A stretch of 64,000 nucleotides of DNA, from NCBI GenBank assembly GCA_034509425.1, contig JAVTVJ010001768.1, positions 1 to 64,000 of the forward strand, written 5' to 3'. The notes below the pieces were generated by a model, which was not told the DNA's origin, made no database searches, and saw only the letters and a list, made by a program, of their open reading frames with translations. The translations under genes were made by a program, and so were the position numbers. Source of the stretch: Eopsaltria australis (taxonomy: Eukaryota > Chordata > Aves > Passeriformes > Petroicidae). Shown one piece after another: positions 1-11,900 of this stretch. Numbering within the stretch: position 1 is the first letter of the stretch; every line of letters starts with the position of its first letter.

Positions 1-1015
1 CAGAGCATTCCCACACACAGGAGTTTATCTGTTGTTTCTTAACAGCTCAGGTAACCTAAACAGGACAAGCTCTCCTGCACAGAGTTGTTTTAGAGTTATT
101 TTTTTGTTAACCCCATGGGGTTAACACTGGTCTGGCATCTCCCAGCTGCCCAAAAACATCTGGGAGTTGAAGTGAGGTCTGGGAGAGAAGCTGGATTTCT
201 GACAGGCAGACACATCACTTTACAAACTTTATCAGTTACACCAAATTTTCACAAAGCAGAAATCTTCTTCACATTCCATGCAAATGTGTGGAGTTGCTCC
301 CATTGTGCTTACTCCCCTGGGATCAAGTGAAGGAATATGTACACTGTCATCATTTCTGTGCTAAATTACATTTGACTGCTAATCAATTCCATTTATTTTC
401 CTAATTTTAGTATAAGTACCTTGATATAGAGCATTGTTTTATCTTATGCTGTAATTTACTAGTAGTTCTTTCATTTAATACCTTCTGGCAAGTAATTCTG
501 ATTAAGATCTTTCATCTGTTACCTCTTGTCTGTTTAATAAATAATTCCTTTTTATAAACAGACCTGATTTGCCATCATTAAAAGCTGCAGGCCAGAGTGA
601 TTCCTTACATTTAAACTGGTTGCAAACCCTGAGGCTGAGGCAGGGCTTGTCTGAAGCTCCCACTCCCCCCGTGGCACGGGGTCAGACCAAGCTCTGCCCA
701 GCAGAATGGAAGGCACCAGGCAGAAATATGTAAAACACAATTCTAAAGTTTCTGAAAAATAGGAAGGAAAAGAAAAAGAAAAGAAAAAAAGGTTTGTTTA
801 TTTATGTAAGATTTTTTTAAGTACATGGAAGAAGTTTCCTTCTACAATCTTAACATAGCTTCTAACACTCCCTCTTACAGATGAAAATCTCCACTCTCCC
901 TCTTTCCTCCTCAAAGGCTGAAATGTTCTTGGGAATTATCTGGAAATTAATTTTACTGAACAAGAATTTCCAGTGAAAAACACCACTACAAACACCTGAA
1001 ACAACACTAACATTG

Positions 1016-1953
1016 TCATTTCCACACTAAATTAACTTTCCTCCATTTTTTCCTCAGGGCTCCTTTCACCTCCTTATTCCTCCAACTATAAATAACGGGG
1101 ATCAGTAAAGGAGTGACCACAGAGTAAGAAAGTGAGAGGAATTTATCCACACATGCACAGTAGCTGTATTTTGGCCTCAAGTACATGGAGCCTGCAGTGC
1201 CATAAAAAACACTCACAACCAAGAGGTGAGAGGAGCAGGTGGAAAAGGCTCTCTGCTGGCTCTCAGCTGATGCCATCTGCACAATTGTGGAGATTATACG
1301 AACATAGGAATAAATGATCAGCAAGAAAGGGCTCAGAATGGCAAAGACAGCCACCACAATGACCTGGATCTCACTTGGGAAGGTGTTGCCACAAAGCAGC
1401 TCCAGGAGGAGCTGAATCTCACAGAAGAAGTGGTCGATGGCAGAACCACACAGGGGGAGCTGAATGCAATGAGGGTGTGAACCAAGCCCACAGCAGCCCC
1501 ACAAATGTAAGATCCAGCCAGCAGGCTCCTGCACACCCTGCTGCTCATGAGAATTGGGTAATGCAAGGGGTGGCAAATGGCAACATAACGATCCAGAGAC
1601 ATGGCAGCCAAGAGAAAACACTCAGCAACCCCAAAGAAGAGGAAGGAAAACATTTGCATTGCACATCTTGCCTTGGAAATACTCACTGTTCCCACCACCA
1701 GGTTCTCCAGGATGGTTGGGATGATGACTGACAAATAGCAGATATCCAACCAGGAGAGCTGAGTGAGGAAGAAATACATGGGGCTGTGAAGGGAACTGTC
1801 AGTATTTATTGTGAGAGCTATCACTGTGTTTGCCATCAGCGTGAGGATATAAAGGGATAATAAAACGACAAAGAGCAAAGGGTGCAAATGAGAGATTTGA
1901 GAAAAACCCAGGAGTCTGAATTCACTCACTGCACTGAGGTTCCCCAGGATCAT
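1016..1953 (-). pseudogene. Olfactory receptor, class II (OR10/OR6-like), frameshifted copy
   Basis: This is a seven-transmembrane odorant receptor of the single-exon olfactory receptor family, expected at the ciliary membrane of olfactory neurons. The first about 165 residues read in one frame from 1,953 and show the PMYFFL motif after TM1, the DRYVAIC motif at the end of TM3 and an N-glycosylation site at residue 5. The rest reads in a second frame down to 1,016 and shows the FSTCSSHL motif of TM6. The break is one missing G in a G run at about 1,453-1,457: five Gs here, six in the intact paralogue at 34,671-34,676. The TM7 motif is also altered, with Ile where the paralogue has the conserved Asn of NPVIY. 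Family placement rests on motif reading. A homopolymer error could explain the frameshift but not the TM7 change. Confidence 0.85.
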
Positions 1954-2539
1954 CCTTCTCTGGTGCCTTGGAGAACTCTCTTGCTTTCAGTGTTCAGTGG
2001 CTGATGAAGCTGCAAAGAGCCAGGCAAATCTGCAATCAAACCACAGCTGCCTGCTTGGACAGACAAAAGGATGAGCAGAATTTAGAAACTATCCAGATTT
2101 GGAAAAGATCTTCTGAACAGATCATAGAAGTTTCTAAAGAAAATAAGGCATTCTGATGCATTTATTTTTGTCTCTAGTTTTGACTGATTCTTCTTCTTTC
2201 ACAGCATTGCCTTCAAGGTTTGAATATTCACTACTGTCTTCAAATGCTCAGCTACCATTTTTACCCTGTAGAAGAAGAAAAAAAAATCATAGCAGATCTC
2301 TTTTGATGGACTAATCAGTTCAAGTCCCAATATCATTGGTAGCTACATTTGAATATAACAAAGGTAACTTCTCTGTTACCTTTTGTGGAGTGTGGTGGAA
2401 GAAGAGGAAGGAAAAAAGCCCCTAAATTATGAGGTCTCCAGAAAAGCTTCTGAGCACTCTGCAGTGAAGCAGAAGAGATGCTGTTCCACAGTGCTTTATT
2501 ACATATATATATATATGTTGCCTTTTCCCCCAGCCTGGA

Positions 2540-2870
2540 AAAGAAACTCGAGATCATTAGCAGAGTCATCTAGAAGCAGATCTGCAATTATGAAAGGCTT
2601 CCGGAAGCACTTATCGAAAGGCTCCATAAAAGCCAGCCTCAGCTGAAGACCCATCCTTCAGCTTTAGGAAACTTAGCATAATTGATAAACACAAATAAGA
2701 GCCAATATATGACCTCCCATTCCCCCACGTCCAGCCTTCTCTGGGCCCCCCTCTCAGCACCGAGTCTACTTGTTGATGAAATGCACCTCAGACGTCTTCC
2801 GAGCTTGCCGATTCCCAGGAAGAGCAAGACCTAGGAACAGGGCCTTGCACCACCCAGGGCTTGGAGCTCT
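2540..2870. other. Locally divergent tract between the two receptor-block copies
   Basis: Flanking sequence matches the second copy at roughly 99 percent by eye, but here it differs from 35,760-36,095 by many substitutions and short deletions, mostly losses of one to a few bases relative to copy 2. No gene is recognised on either strand. The TTTATT stretch and the AT-rich context fit degraded retroelement sequence, but I cannot name it. Confidence 0.6.
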
Positions 2871-3658
2871 GCAATTTGTTTTGTCTTTCTGCTTAGGGAA
2901 AGGCTATGCAAAGGTACTGGAAAAACTAGCTATTAATACAGTAGGCTACAGAGCTACAAATAGATGGGCAGAGAGCACAGAGAACATAGAAAAGAAAAAA
3001 AGGCAGAAACCAAACGGCTTCATTTATATATATATTTATAAAGTCCACTGAGACTGGCTAGTGTTGATTGGAGCAATAAGGAATAGCTGCTAGAGGCTGG
3101 CTAAATATGATGGATGTGCATCAGCTGACTCTCAGCCACCTCTGGTTTTACAGAACTTGGAAAGCATTTCCATATAAACCCAGATATCCTCCTGCAATAT
3201 CGAGATCTGGCTTTTACTTGGCACTAATTGCTATTAGTTCATAATGCAGCCAAATTAAGGCAGAGTTGCCACACAGAATTACCATACTCATGATTTCTCA
3301 ACAAAACCTGAAGGTGAAGCAAAGATGCAGTCCACAATCATTTGGGGATAAGGGATATAAGATTCGCTCATTACCAATCTTAATTTTTACCGTTTCTTAT
3401 TAAAAGATCTTTTTTATTCCACTGTTGTTGGGTTTATTATGTGGTTTTGTATTCAGATCCATCATCAACCCCACATCATCTCTCTCACCTCAATGCCCCT
3501 TTCAATGCCAAGGAGCTTGGTGCCCATGTTTCACACCCAGAGGGAAAGCAGAGTGCATTCAGCCTGTTTGCTGGCATGGCACCATTTCAATCAGCCACTA
3601 ATCACTGAAACAGACCCCAGCTAAACCCGCATCAGGGTTGAACTGATCCAGACTTGCC

Positions 3659-4012
3659 TGTCCCCAGGTCTGACTCTGACTCCCTGTGCTCCTCTGTCGC
3701 ATGGTCAGACACGAAAGAATCAGGCACTCAGTCAGGTCACAGAGCCACCAAGGCCTGGCCGAGAGAAGAAGAGCCCAGCCTCTCTTTATTCTTACATTTA
3801 TAAACCTTTTCATGTACAATCATGGATTGGACAATGAGGTTGCCACCTCTTCAATTCTATGGGTGAGAAACACAGTCCATCAACCTTCTCCGCCCTCGGG
3901 AAAGGAATGACAAACAACATTCAATGTACAAAACAATCCTTGGCCAGTTAGACAAACGTGGACTGTGTTTACATAAAATCTAGGAGAACCTTTGGTGCCA
4001 AGTATCAACACA
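3659..4012 (-). mobile_element. Possible solo LTR, minus orientation
   Basis: Read on the minus strand, the segment has a TATA-like TTTATAAATG followed closely by AATAAAGAG, then a GC-richer tail ending near a CA, the order expected in an LTR (U3, R, U5). The outer limits are guesses from TG and CA ends. The same segment recurs at 36,890-37,243. No internal retroviral sequence or clear target-site duplication was seen. Confidence 0.3.
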
Positions 4013-5265
4013 GCACACTGTAAAAATCAGGGCGACACTCCTCCCCAGCCCCACTGACCAGAACACGGCCCATGGATTGGATTTTTCTCACTAGATATTG
4101 GTTGTTTAGAGTACAGAAAAGTTCCACATGTTCAGGAGATTTGGATCAAAGCACAGTCAGAAACAAAAGCAATTTATTCCAGAAATCTGAGGGTTACATT
4201 GGATTAAAAGTTGAATTATTGGTTGATACTCACATTTCCAGTGTTGAGACATCTCATTCAGTCTGATCCTTTTCCACCTGGCCTTAGGACTGTCTTTGCC
4301 CACTTTTATCCTTGGTCACTGACTGCAGAGTGGCCTTTGTATCACAGGAATATTCTGTGAGCAGCAGAAAGAAATTGATTTTGTAGGGAAGAACCACCTA
4401 ATGTGATGGAGGTGTCTCCTGCATGGGAAGATAAATGGCAGCTTAAAAGTGCAGTATCTTTGTTTCATTAAACAGAAACATCATAAAAACAGAAATTATT
4501 ATCCACAGAGGAAAATTTCTGAGAAATACGAAGGACCGATCTGAGATGACATGATGTGTTCTGCCATGACAGGCCTCTCCTGCAGCATTAATTAGAAAAT
4601 AATCAAACCAGAGTTAGGTGTGTGTTAGGCACATGTTCTTTCCTCCTGCAAAACCTTTAAAGCCCTTTTCCTGGGTCTCTTTGTAGTTGATCTCCATATC
4701 AAATTTTTATGTCTTAGTTCAGGCAAGATCAGGCCCAAGAACCACAAAAGGTCAAAGCATAACAGATTGAAATAGATTTGCAAGTGCTCTGTAGGTTTTT
4801 CTTTCCAGTTTTTTCCAGAACCTAACAGGAGAGCCAGAGAGAGTTGAGTTGTACCTAAACAATGAGAAAACAAGAACTGACAGCTACAAGTGCAGCAGCC
4901 AATACCCCACAGACTCTGTTCCTCTGGGAACACAGATAGAAACACTTCAGCTTTGTGATGTGGCTTTTCCAAAAACATTAACCACAGATTTCTCCTCCTG
5001 GCAGGTGAGCTGCTTTCTTTTACTTCATTCCTCTGTCTCTTCTTCCAGATGTTTTTGTCCTCTGACACCTGCACAGGTCGGACTTCTCTTTAAGGGAGAT
5101 GTATCAGCCTATGAAGTGCATGGGTTATTGGAAGAGAAGATCAATTCCAAGACATTTTTGTATTCTTGAAAAAACCTGCTACACCTGAAACATGCCTGGA
5201 ACAAATGTTATTTCCTGGGGCTCAATCCACATTCTTTAGTATTTTGTGTGTGGAGAATGTGTGGG

Positions 5266-6798
5266 TGTCTTGGGTTAGGCCGCAGGGGTCAAAATCTAGG
5301 AAGTGATCTATGCTGCAGGAGGGAATATAACTTCCTTCCTGGGAGAGAGAGCTAATAATTAGGTAGTTTTAAGGATTGATACTGAGGTGAACCAATTAAA
5401 AAGTTGATTTGCCTTCGGGGAAAAAACTATATATAAGTAGAAACTTTTTGAAGTACTTTTTCTTTTTGGACCTGCTGCTGTGGAGAGAGGAGCATCTCCT
5501 GCTTCTCTCCCTGGTAGGGCCTCAGCCCCACCCCTCCTTCCAAGGAGGGATGGAGGGGGAAGAGAGGTTTTATGGCAGCTGTGCCGCTGCAGCCGGGAAT
5601 GGGGGAGGAAACAGTTGGAATGTTCAGCAGATCCAGCTCAGCCGGTGTGTCAGCTACACGGGACAGGGCCAGGCCCCTGCTCCGGGCCAGGCAAGGACCG
5701 GGCCGCACTCCATCCAGCTCGGGCCAGGCCCTGCCCTGTCACCCTGGGCCCAGATGGCCCCAGCAGGCCGAGCCAGCTCCGCAGAGCCGGGCACAGAGAC
5801 TCTGAGAGCTTCTGCCATCCAGCTCGGACCTTTCTGAGCCAAGCACAGAGACTCTGAGAGCTTCTGCCATCCAGCTCGGACCTTTCTGAGCCAAGCACAG
5901 AGACTCTGAGAGCTTCTGCCATCCAGCTCGGACCTTTCTGAGCCAAGCACAGAGACTCTGAGAGCTTCTGCCATCCAGCTCGGGCCTGTTCAAACAGCCC
6001 GGCAGAGAGCACGGGATCCTCACACTGCCAGACAGAGAGAGAGACAGAGATTAACCCTATCCATGCCTGGACTCAACTTACAGACACCCATCCTTCCTCG
6101 CAAAGAGAAGAACAAGTGAGGACATCTACAGAAATGCAACATAAAGACTTTACAGTCAGTGAGGAAAGCAGAACTGATACCGAGAGGGAGGTGCATGGGA
6201 AGTGCTTCAAGAGTGAAGCTAAAAACTCTTTAGAGAGAGGAGAGGCTGTAACCCAGAGCCCTGGTCCTGGGGGGAATGCCAGAGAACCTGACTTGTCAGG
6301 AGAGCTGGTGTTGCTAAGCACAAAAGAAAAGATTTTCTTTGTTACTGCAATTGAACTGTGCATCCTTAAAACACGTACCCCATAGACTGTTCAGAACCCA
6401 CCGTAGTGGCTGTGGGAAGGCTACTAGTGTAAGAAAGATCCACCATTAAGCTAGACTTTGCTCCAGGCGGTGGCTAATAATGAAGCAGAAGACCCATAAA
6501 AACTGTATTTTTCTTACACAAAATCCATGGTGTCAACAAAATAAACTTCTCTCCCTAAATGAACTGGAACAAGAGCTATTTCTGAGGTAGTAAACTGACT
6601 GGAAGTCAAAGTGTTGTCTTTTGTGTATTGTCAAAGAGAATGAAATAGAGAAGTGAGAGAAAGAGAAGTAGTCTGAAGAGTTTGTTCTAGTTTTTCTTTT
6701 TTTCTTTTTCCCTTTGTCTTAAGTAGATGAATAAAGTTTCTTTGTACTTTATAAAGTTTGAGCCTGCTTTGCCTACTCCTAATCCTCATCTCACAACA
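5266..6798 (+). mobile_element. LTR-like element, type a, spanning the left edge of unit 1
   Basis: The segment starts with TGTCTTGGGTTAGG and ends with CTCACAACA, so it has TG and CA termini. Inside are CCAATTAAAAAG, a TATATATAAG box near 5,430, a 52-bp minisatellite, and AATAAAGTTTC near 6,731 followed by the GAGCCTGCTTTGCC stretch that resembles the end of avian ERVL-type LTRs. It is in plus orientation, opposite to the deubiquitinase genes. Unlike type b copies it lacks about 170 bp after position 6,225. The tandem-unit boundary at 5,367 lies inside it. The element class is inferred from memory of avian LTR ends. Confidence 0.45.
5791..5983. repeat. 52-bp minisatellite, four copies
   Basis: Copies start at 5,791, 5,843, 5,895 and 5,947, each opening with GCACAGAGACTCTGAGAGC. 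Copies are nearly identical and the last is partial. Because 52 is not divisible by three, each minus-strand frame passes through all three phases, and none meets a stop, which makes long spurious open frames. Equivalent arrays have 5 (unit 2), 4 (unit 3), 3 (unit 4) and 3 (unit 5) copies. Confidence 0.95.
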
Positions 6799-7458
6799 AA
6801 CAAGCAAGTAATTTCAGTAAGTGTACTAGCATTTAACCACAAACCTGAAGAAGCAAACTGAAACCACTACAGTGGGATTATCTGTGCTCATGAGGCAATT
6901 CTTTCCCCATCCAGAGGATGACAGCCTGAGCTCAGATATTCAACTGTGCTTTAAGCTTCTTCACCAAATCTCTCTGTTCTCCATGACTGTTGGGTGTATA
7001 TTTTTGGGCATGTCACCAGAGTCTTACATTCCCTTTAGAGTGACCCCGCATTGATTTTAGAGAAAACATGGATGGTTTCTTTGGCCATGGAATAGACATT
7101 GACACATGCAGTATGATCAAGTTTCTTGTCCTGCTCCAAGCCCTGGCAGAGCTGATCAACATTTAGCAAGGTTTGTCACAAGTTGCTACAGTGGGAAAGC
7201 AACTTAGGAAAATTCCTGAAGCTTTAAGTTTTGCTCAAAACAACTGTAATCAACCTGGAGATGCTTCAGTGGTCTCAGACCTGGAAGAGAGGTTTATTGC
7301 TGAAGCTAGACACAAGGAATGCACAATTTATGAACCACAAGGTCATCATGCAGAAGCCTGGGATAAAGAGGAAACTAAGACAGACAATTCAGCAATAGTA
7401 CTGTAATCCCATTGTCCTGCCTACAGAGTTAATGTCTTCTCAGTCGCTCTTCCAGTGC
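6799..7458. other. Non-coding stretch between two LTR-like elements
   Basis: No recognised gene. A 77-codon open frame at 7,173-7,406 recurs in units 3, 4 and 5, but unit 2 has a 2-bp deletion within it, and its preservation elsewhere is explained by the recency of the duplication. Equivalent stretches are 18,075-18,732, 40,036-40,695, 51,326-51,985 and 62,624-63,269. Confidence 0.6.
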
Positions 7459-7972
7459 TGTGGTTTGGATTTGGAATGAGAATGGTGTTGAGAACACCAT
7501 GTTGAGAAGGTTTGGGTTTTGCCAAGTCGTGTTTATCCTGAGTCAAGGACTTTGTTTTTCCTTGTCTCCTGCTCTGCCAGTGGGAGGATCCTAAAAGAAC
7601 TTGCGAGGGAGCACAGCTGGCACAGGGGACCTAAACTGACCAAAGGGACATTTCACACCACAGAACATCATGCCTGGGATATAAACTGGGAGGAATTGCC
7701 CAGAAGGGCAGCTGATCTTGCCTGGGGAAGGAGGCTCTGGCATCAGTCCCCAATGGTGTGCAATTGCATCACTTGTTTGGTTCCTTCTCATTATCATTAT
7801 TCATTACTACTGTTGTTGTATTTTATTTCTTTTCAATTATTAAACTCTTCTTAATTTGACACACAAGTTTAACTTCAAATCTGCTCCCCATTCCACCAGT
7901 GTGGGGGGGGAGGAAGAGGTGGTTGAGCAAGCAGCTGCGTGGTGCTTAATTTCCATCTTGGTTTCAACCACA
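7459..7972 (+). mobile_element. Avian ERVL-type solo LTR, plus orientation
   Basis: The element runs from TGTGGTTTGG to CAACCACA, so the ends are short inverted repeats. It contains the GGGACCTAAACTGACCAAAGG block, a GGATATAAACTGG TATA box near 7,678, and ATTAAACTCTTCTTAATTTG as the R/poly(A) region near 7,840, followed by a G run. This layout is characteristic of a common avian ERVL LTR family. No matching internal region is present and no target-site duplication is obvious. One copy sits at the same place in every unit. Confidence 0.75.
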
Positions 7973-8659
7973 ATACCTCTCTCTATCTGGGGAAGAGATA
8001 ATAAAAAGAGACTGAAAACGTGGACTAATTAGCACGAGAAGCAAGAAGTCAGTAAGAAGAAAGAAGCACTAGAAGACAGAACACTAATTAATGAGGAGCA
8101 TGATGCAATTCATAGCCAATGAACGTTCATTTCTTTGGTTGCTAAAATGTAGAAATAGTGCAAAGTTCTGAAAGTGTGTCTGCGTGTTTAGAGGAGGGCT
8201 GTACTAAAGCAGTGTGTGCTTTCTAATGCTAAAAGTGGCATCAGAGAGCTTGATTGATCCTGATGTTTGCAGTGACAGTGCTGGCTATGACACTTTGGTC
8301 CGGCAGCTCTCAGCATTCTCTAACACTAAAAACAGGAGACCCTCCTTGCTGAAGCCATTGCTGGGAAGGTGTCAACAGCACACAGCTGGAGCTGCTGTAT
8401 CCCTGCTCAGGCAGCGGGTCCTGCTCCAGCTGGCACAGCCCCCCCACCCCGAGCACCCCTGACAGTCCATCACTTCAGACTCTAAAAGCCCTGTCCCACT
8501 TGGGAACAGGACAGACTCCTAATACCCCCCTTCTCAGAGTGTGTGTGGACATTCCTCCCTTGACTGCAGACACCCAGCAAGGTTTTGCCTTGAGACTCAG
8601 AAAAAGAAACATGGCCAGGGCCATTGGCAAGGGTAAATAATATCAATCTCTACTTAACC
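7973..8659. other. 3' intergenic stretch downstream of the unit 1 USP42-like gene
   Basis: Non-coding sequence lying beyond the inferred poly(A) signal of the minus-strand gene. I see no gene, RNA gene or further repeat in it. The corresponding stretches in the other units are about equally conserved. Confidence 0.5.
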
Positions 8660-8665
8660 TTTATT
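8660..8665 (-). promoter_or_regulatory. Inferred poly(A) signal of the unit 1 USP42-like gene
   Basis: AATAAA on the minus strand about 275 nt downstream of the stop codon at 8,938. The hexamer is conserved at 19,925-19,930, 41,897-41,902 and 53,193-53,198 at similar positions in units 2, 3 and 4. Its use is inferred from position only. Confidence 0.45.
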
Positions 8666-8718
8666 TTTCTAACTTTAATGTAACTGCCTACAAATACTGT
8701 GCTATAGTAGTAACAATA

Positions 8719-8823
8719 AGTATCTACAATGGGAATCGCTATCTACAATGGGAATCCCTATCTACAATGGGAATCCCTATCTACAATGGGAATCCCTATC
8801 TACAATGGGAATCCCTATCTCTG
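8719..8823. repeat. 19-bp minisatellite, about five copies, unit 1 variant
   Basis: Repeats of the form CTATCTACAATGGGAATCC with a period of 19 bp. In units 3 and 4 the same site holds a single CTATCTACAATGTGAAATA. Unit 2 has an independently expanded array with a different motif (19,981-20,143). The repeat lies in the inferred 3' UTR of the USP42-like gene. Immediately beyond it unit 1 lacks about 210 bp present in units 2, 3 and 4. Confidence 0.9.
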
Positions 8824-8937
8824 GGGCATGGAAACCCTCCTGTTCCTCGCTGAAGGGCGGTGCTTTGAGCACTGCACAAAGCGGCTGCGGAGACCGTAGC
8901 CCAGCCCTGGGCATCTCCTCTGCCCTCTCCGCCTCGC

Positions 8938-11900
8938 TCAGGTTTGCTGCCGAGCAGCCCTGAGCACTGCAGCCCGCTTCAAGCTGCTGCTGGAGGGCTC
9001 TGGAGCTGCACTGCCAACAGGGCTTTGGTCCCAGCATGCAGGACTCGCTGTCTGCATCCTCCTCTTCTTGGCTGGCGGTTTGTAGTCCGTGTGCTGAACG
9101 AACCGGCTGCGGAGGTCGTAGCCGCCCCGCACGGATCCGCTCATCCCCCTCTTCCTCTTCTCCGGAGCAGCCTCGGGGGTACGAGCCCCCTCCAAGCTCC
9201 TGTTGGAAGGCTCTGGAGCTGCATCATCCCCGGGAGCTTGGCCACAGCTTGGAGGGTCAGCTTCCCTCTCTGTGGAGTGCTCACAGCCTGTGGTGCCCAC
9301 AGAGGAGCTGTGGCCATCACTGCCCAGCAGCTGGCATCTCTTCAAGGCCTGCTCGCTGCCAGGCTCCTCCAGCACCACATCCTGCAAAGAGAGCAGTGAA
9401 GAGTTCCTGCCCTTCTCTCCTCAAAGGACCAGGGTCAGTGGGGAACCCCCAGAAGGTCTGAGAGTGGACATTTCAGAGCCGCCAAAGAGCCAAAGGTGCA
9501 CAAATGGCATGGATCCAGGCGGGATGCTTTGAGAGGAAGCAGCACTGTGGCTGTGAAAATGCTGCAGTGTGGGAGAGGGACAAGGAGAAATGCTGAGATC
9601 CTAGAAGGAAATCCAATGCCCCTCTAGTGCCCTGACCCACGTCCCCAGAGTTACCTTGGTGCTGCCAGGCAAACCCTGAGGGCCAACAGAAGCCACCTGC
9701 TTGCTGCTGGCTGCCCACTGACTGAGCAAGGAAGGGCTATATGGTGGTGCCGGTGAGGAAGAAGCCCTTTCTCCAATCTTCAGATCAGAGCATCTGGAAA
9801 AAAAAAAAAGAATTATCTCAGTTTGGGGCTGTTGTTGCAGCCTTCTCAGGGGTTCAGTGATTTTCTTGGAGAGGTTTCTATGTCAGAGAGAAAAATTAAC
9901 CGAGGCCACTCATGGAAAATTCAGCTCGGGTCTTCCCACCCAGTCTGCTCCTGTCCCAGCAAAACTTCATCTTTATACTTTCTACAGCCTCCGTTTCATT
10001 CACAGACTTGTTTGGGTTGGAAGGGACCTTAAAGCTCTTTTTTTTTTCCACCCTTGCTTTCATGGCCAGCAATACCTCACAATAGACCAGGTTTCTCCAA
10101 GCCCTGTCCAATCTGGCCTTGAACACCTCCAGGGATGGCTCACCCACAGCTTCTTTGGGCAGCCTGTGCCATTGTCTCACCACCCCTACACTGAAGCACT
10201 TCTTCCTAATATCTAATGAAAAGCTGTCCTCTGGCAGCTGAAAACTGATACCCTTCATCCTGTCCAACCCTCCCTGATAAAGACTCCCTCCCCATCTTTT
10301 CCTGGTGGGCATCTTTAAGTTCTCTCCCTCTTCTGTACATAAATCCAGCATCAGAGAGCAGACAAGGAGCAGGTTACATCAGGGCAGCAGCCTGAAGGAC
10401 TGACATGGGCCAGTGCAGGTTTCACAGCACTGAATGATGCAGGTGGCCATTGCATTTGGTGAGAAAAAATATGAAGGACTATGAGAAGCAAATCAATGAA
10501 CAGGCAAAAGGAAACATGTCCTGAGCACATGTGAATCCTGGCTGTTACCTGGCATAGAACAGCAGGTAGGCTTGCTGCTTGAGAGCTGTGTCAATGCAAC
10601 GCAGCTGCACAGACTCATCGTCCATCTGGTACCACAGCCCATTGCTGGCCTGGAAAACAAAGCAAGGATCTCTGCATGGTTCCTCTCCAAAAACACAGGC
10701 AAAAAACTACCAAACAAAGAGCATGTCAAAACAAATCCAGCGCAGCCCCTAAGGACACCTTCTGCCCCAAAACCTGGGCTCTCAAGAACACTGATTTATC
10801 TTCCCCAGCACACATTTTCCCCATTGGAAGGCAAGGAATTCTCTTTACCTTTGTGTAGCAGAAGTAGTGTCCTCCATGGCAGCTGGCCCCACTGTGCACC
10901 AGGACAGCGTACAAGGAGTAATGCAGGGCTTCTCCCTCTGCCTGGGACATGTAGGGGCGAAGATCCAGGTACTCGGGGTACTCCACAACCTACAGACACC
11001 ACGAGGTGTCACAAGTGACCCTGACCTGTGACACGGAATTGCCTGCCAAGTCCAGGGCTCACAGCTGTGTAAATACATCTTTGGGGCTCACAAACAGCTG
11101 CTTTTCCATAAAGCAACACAGAATGCTTTGGGTTCTGTGCTCCTGGCCAAACTGTTCCTGGCCAAAGCAGCTCTGGTGGAGAAGAGCTCTTGCCTGCCTT
11201 CCCAAGGGAATTCTTCTCTCCCAGAAGGGGACACCACTAAGCCAACACCAGTGGCCTGTTACAAGCTCTAGGAGATCTGCTCCAGGAAGAGAAAGCTGCA
11301 TGGCACTTGTGTACACACCTTGCTGATCTTCCCACCAGTGAAACAGTCAAACCTCTTCAGACACACTGTGAGAACCTTGGGTGCACGATGGACCGTGAAC
11401 CTCTTGGAGGCAGCAACAGTCTTCTTACACCTTGAAACCAAGCACAGAGCCCAGTGCTGAAATGCACCCAGTCCTCCCCCACAGTGGCCAGGCTGTCTCA
11501 CACATCTTTTGCTGCTTTAAGGCTATTCATTGCCATCTTTTTAAAAAGCTGCATCTCATTTGTGTGCAGTGAGCCTCCATGAGAAGATGACGTGCTCAAT
11601 GACATGCAGCCCCCTCACACAGGATCTCGTGTTCACATGTTCTCAGTCATCATCTTACTTGTCACATTTAAAGCAGTTTTCCCCATCCAGGCGCTCGGGT
11701 GTCACAAAATCCTGCAGAGCCGCAGTGAGGGACGAGGCTGCCTGGAGGAGGGAGAATGAGCACACTGAGCTGCAGGAAATGCCCTCACCCAAACATTTCC
11801 CAGGAGGTGACAGGAAGGCCCCTGGAGCTGCTGCAGAAGAGACCCACCATGAACCTGCCCAGAAGGAGGCAGAAACAGAGCGTGATGCTGAACATTTCCC

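Larger units (their letters stand above)
1..5366. repeat. Olfactory-receptor block, copy 1 of the 33-kb duplication
   Basis: This block aligns base for base with 33,224-38,601, with scattered substitutions and a few small indels, for example a 5-bp difference near 62 and a 3-bp difference near 2,108. It carries a minus-strand olfactory receptor (1,016-1,953), LTR-like sequence and non-coding flanks. The left limit of the duplication cannot be seen because homology already holds at base 1. Positions 1-1,015 are the 3' flank of the receptor and hold no recognised gene. Positions 1,954-3,650 and 4,020-5,265 are non-coding apart from a short TA run near 2,503 and a divergent tract at 2,540-2,870. 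Confidence 0.9.

Noticed and set aside
4625..5074. 149-codon minus-strand frame in the receptor block
   Set aside because: No domain or family likeness, and the second copy (37,859-38,212) has a break.
7173..7406. 77-codon frame present in units 1, 3, 4 and 5
   Set aside because: Identity follows from recent duplication, and unit 2 carries a 2-bp deletion in it. No family recognised.
8938..9461. Plus-strand frames of 100-150 codons overlapping the last USP42-like exon
   Set aside because: They are antisense shadows of a GC-rich coding exon. The minus-strand frame has splice sites, phase continuity and family motifs.
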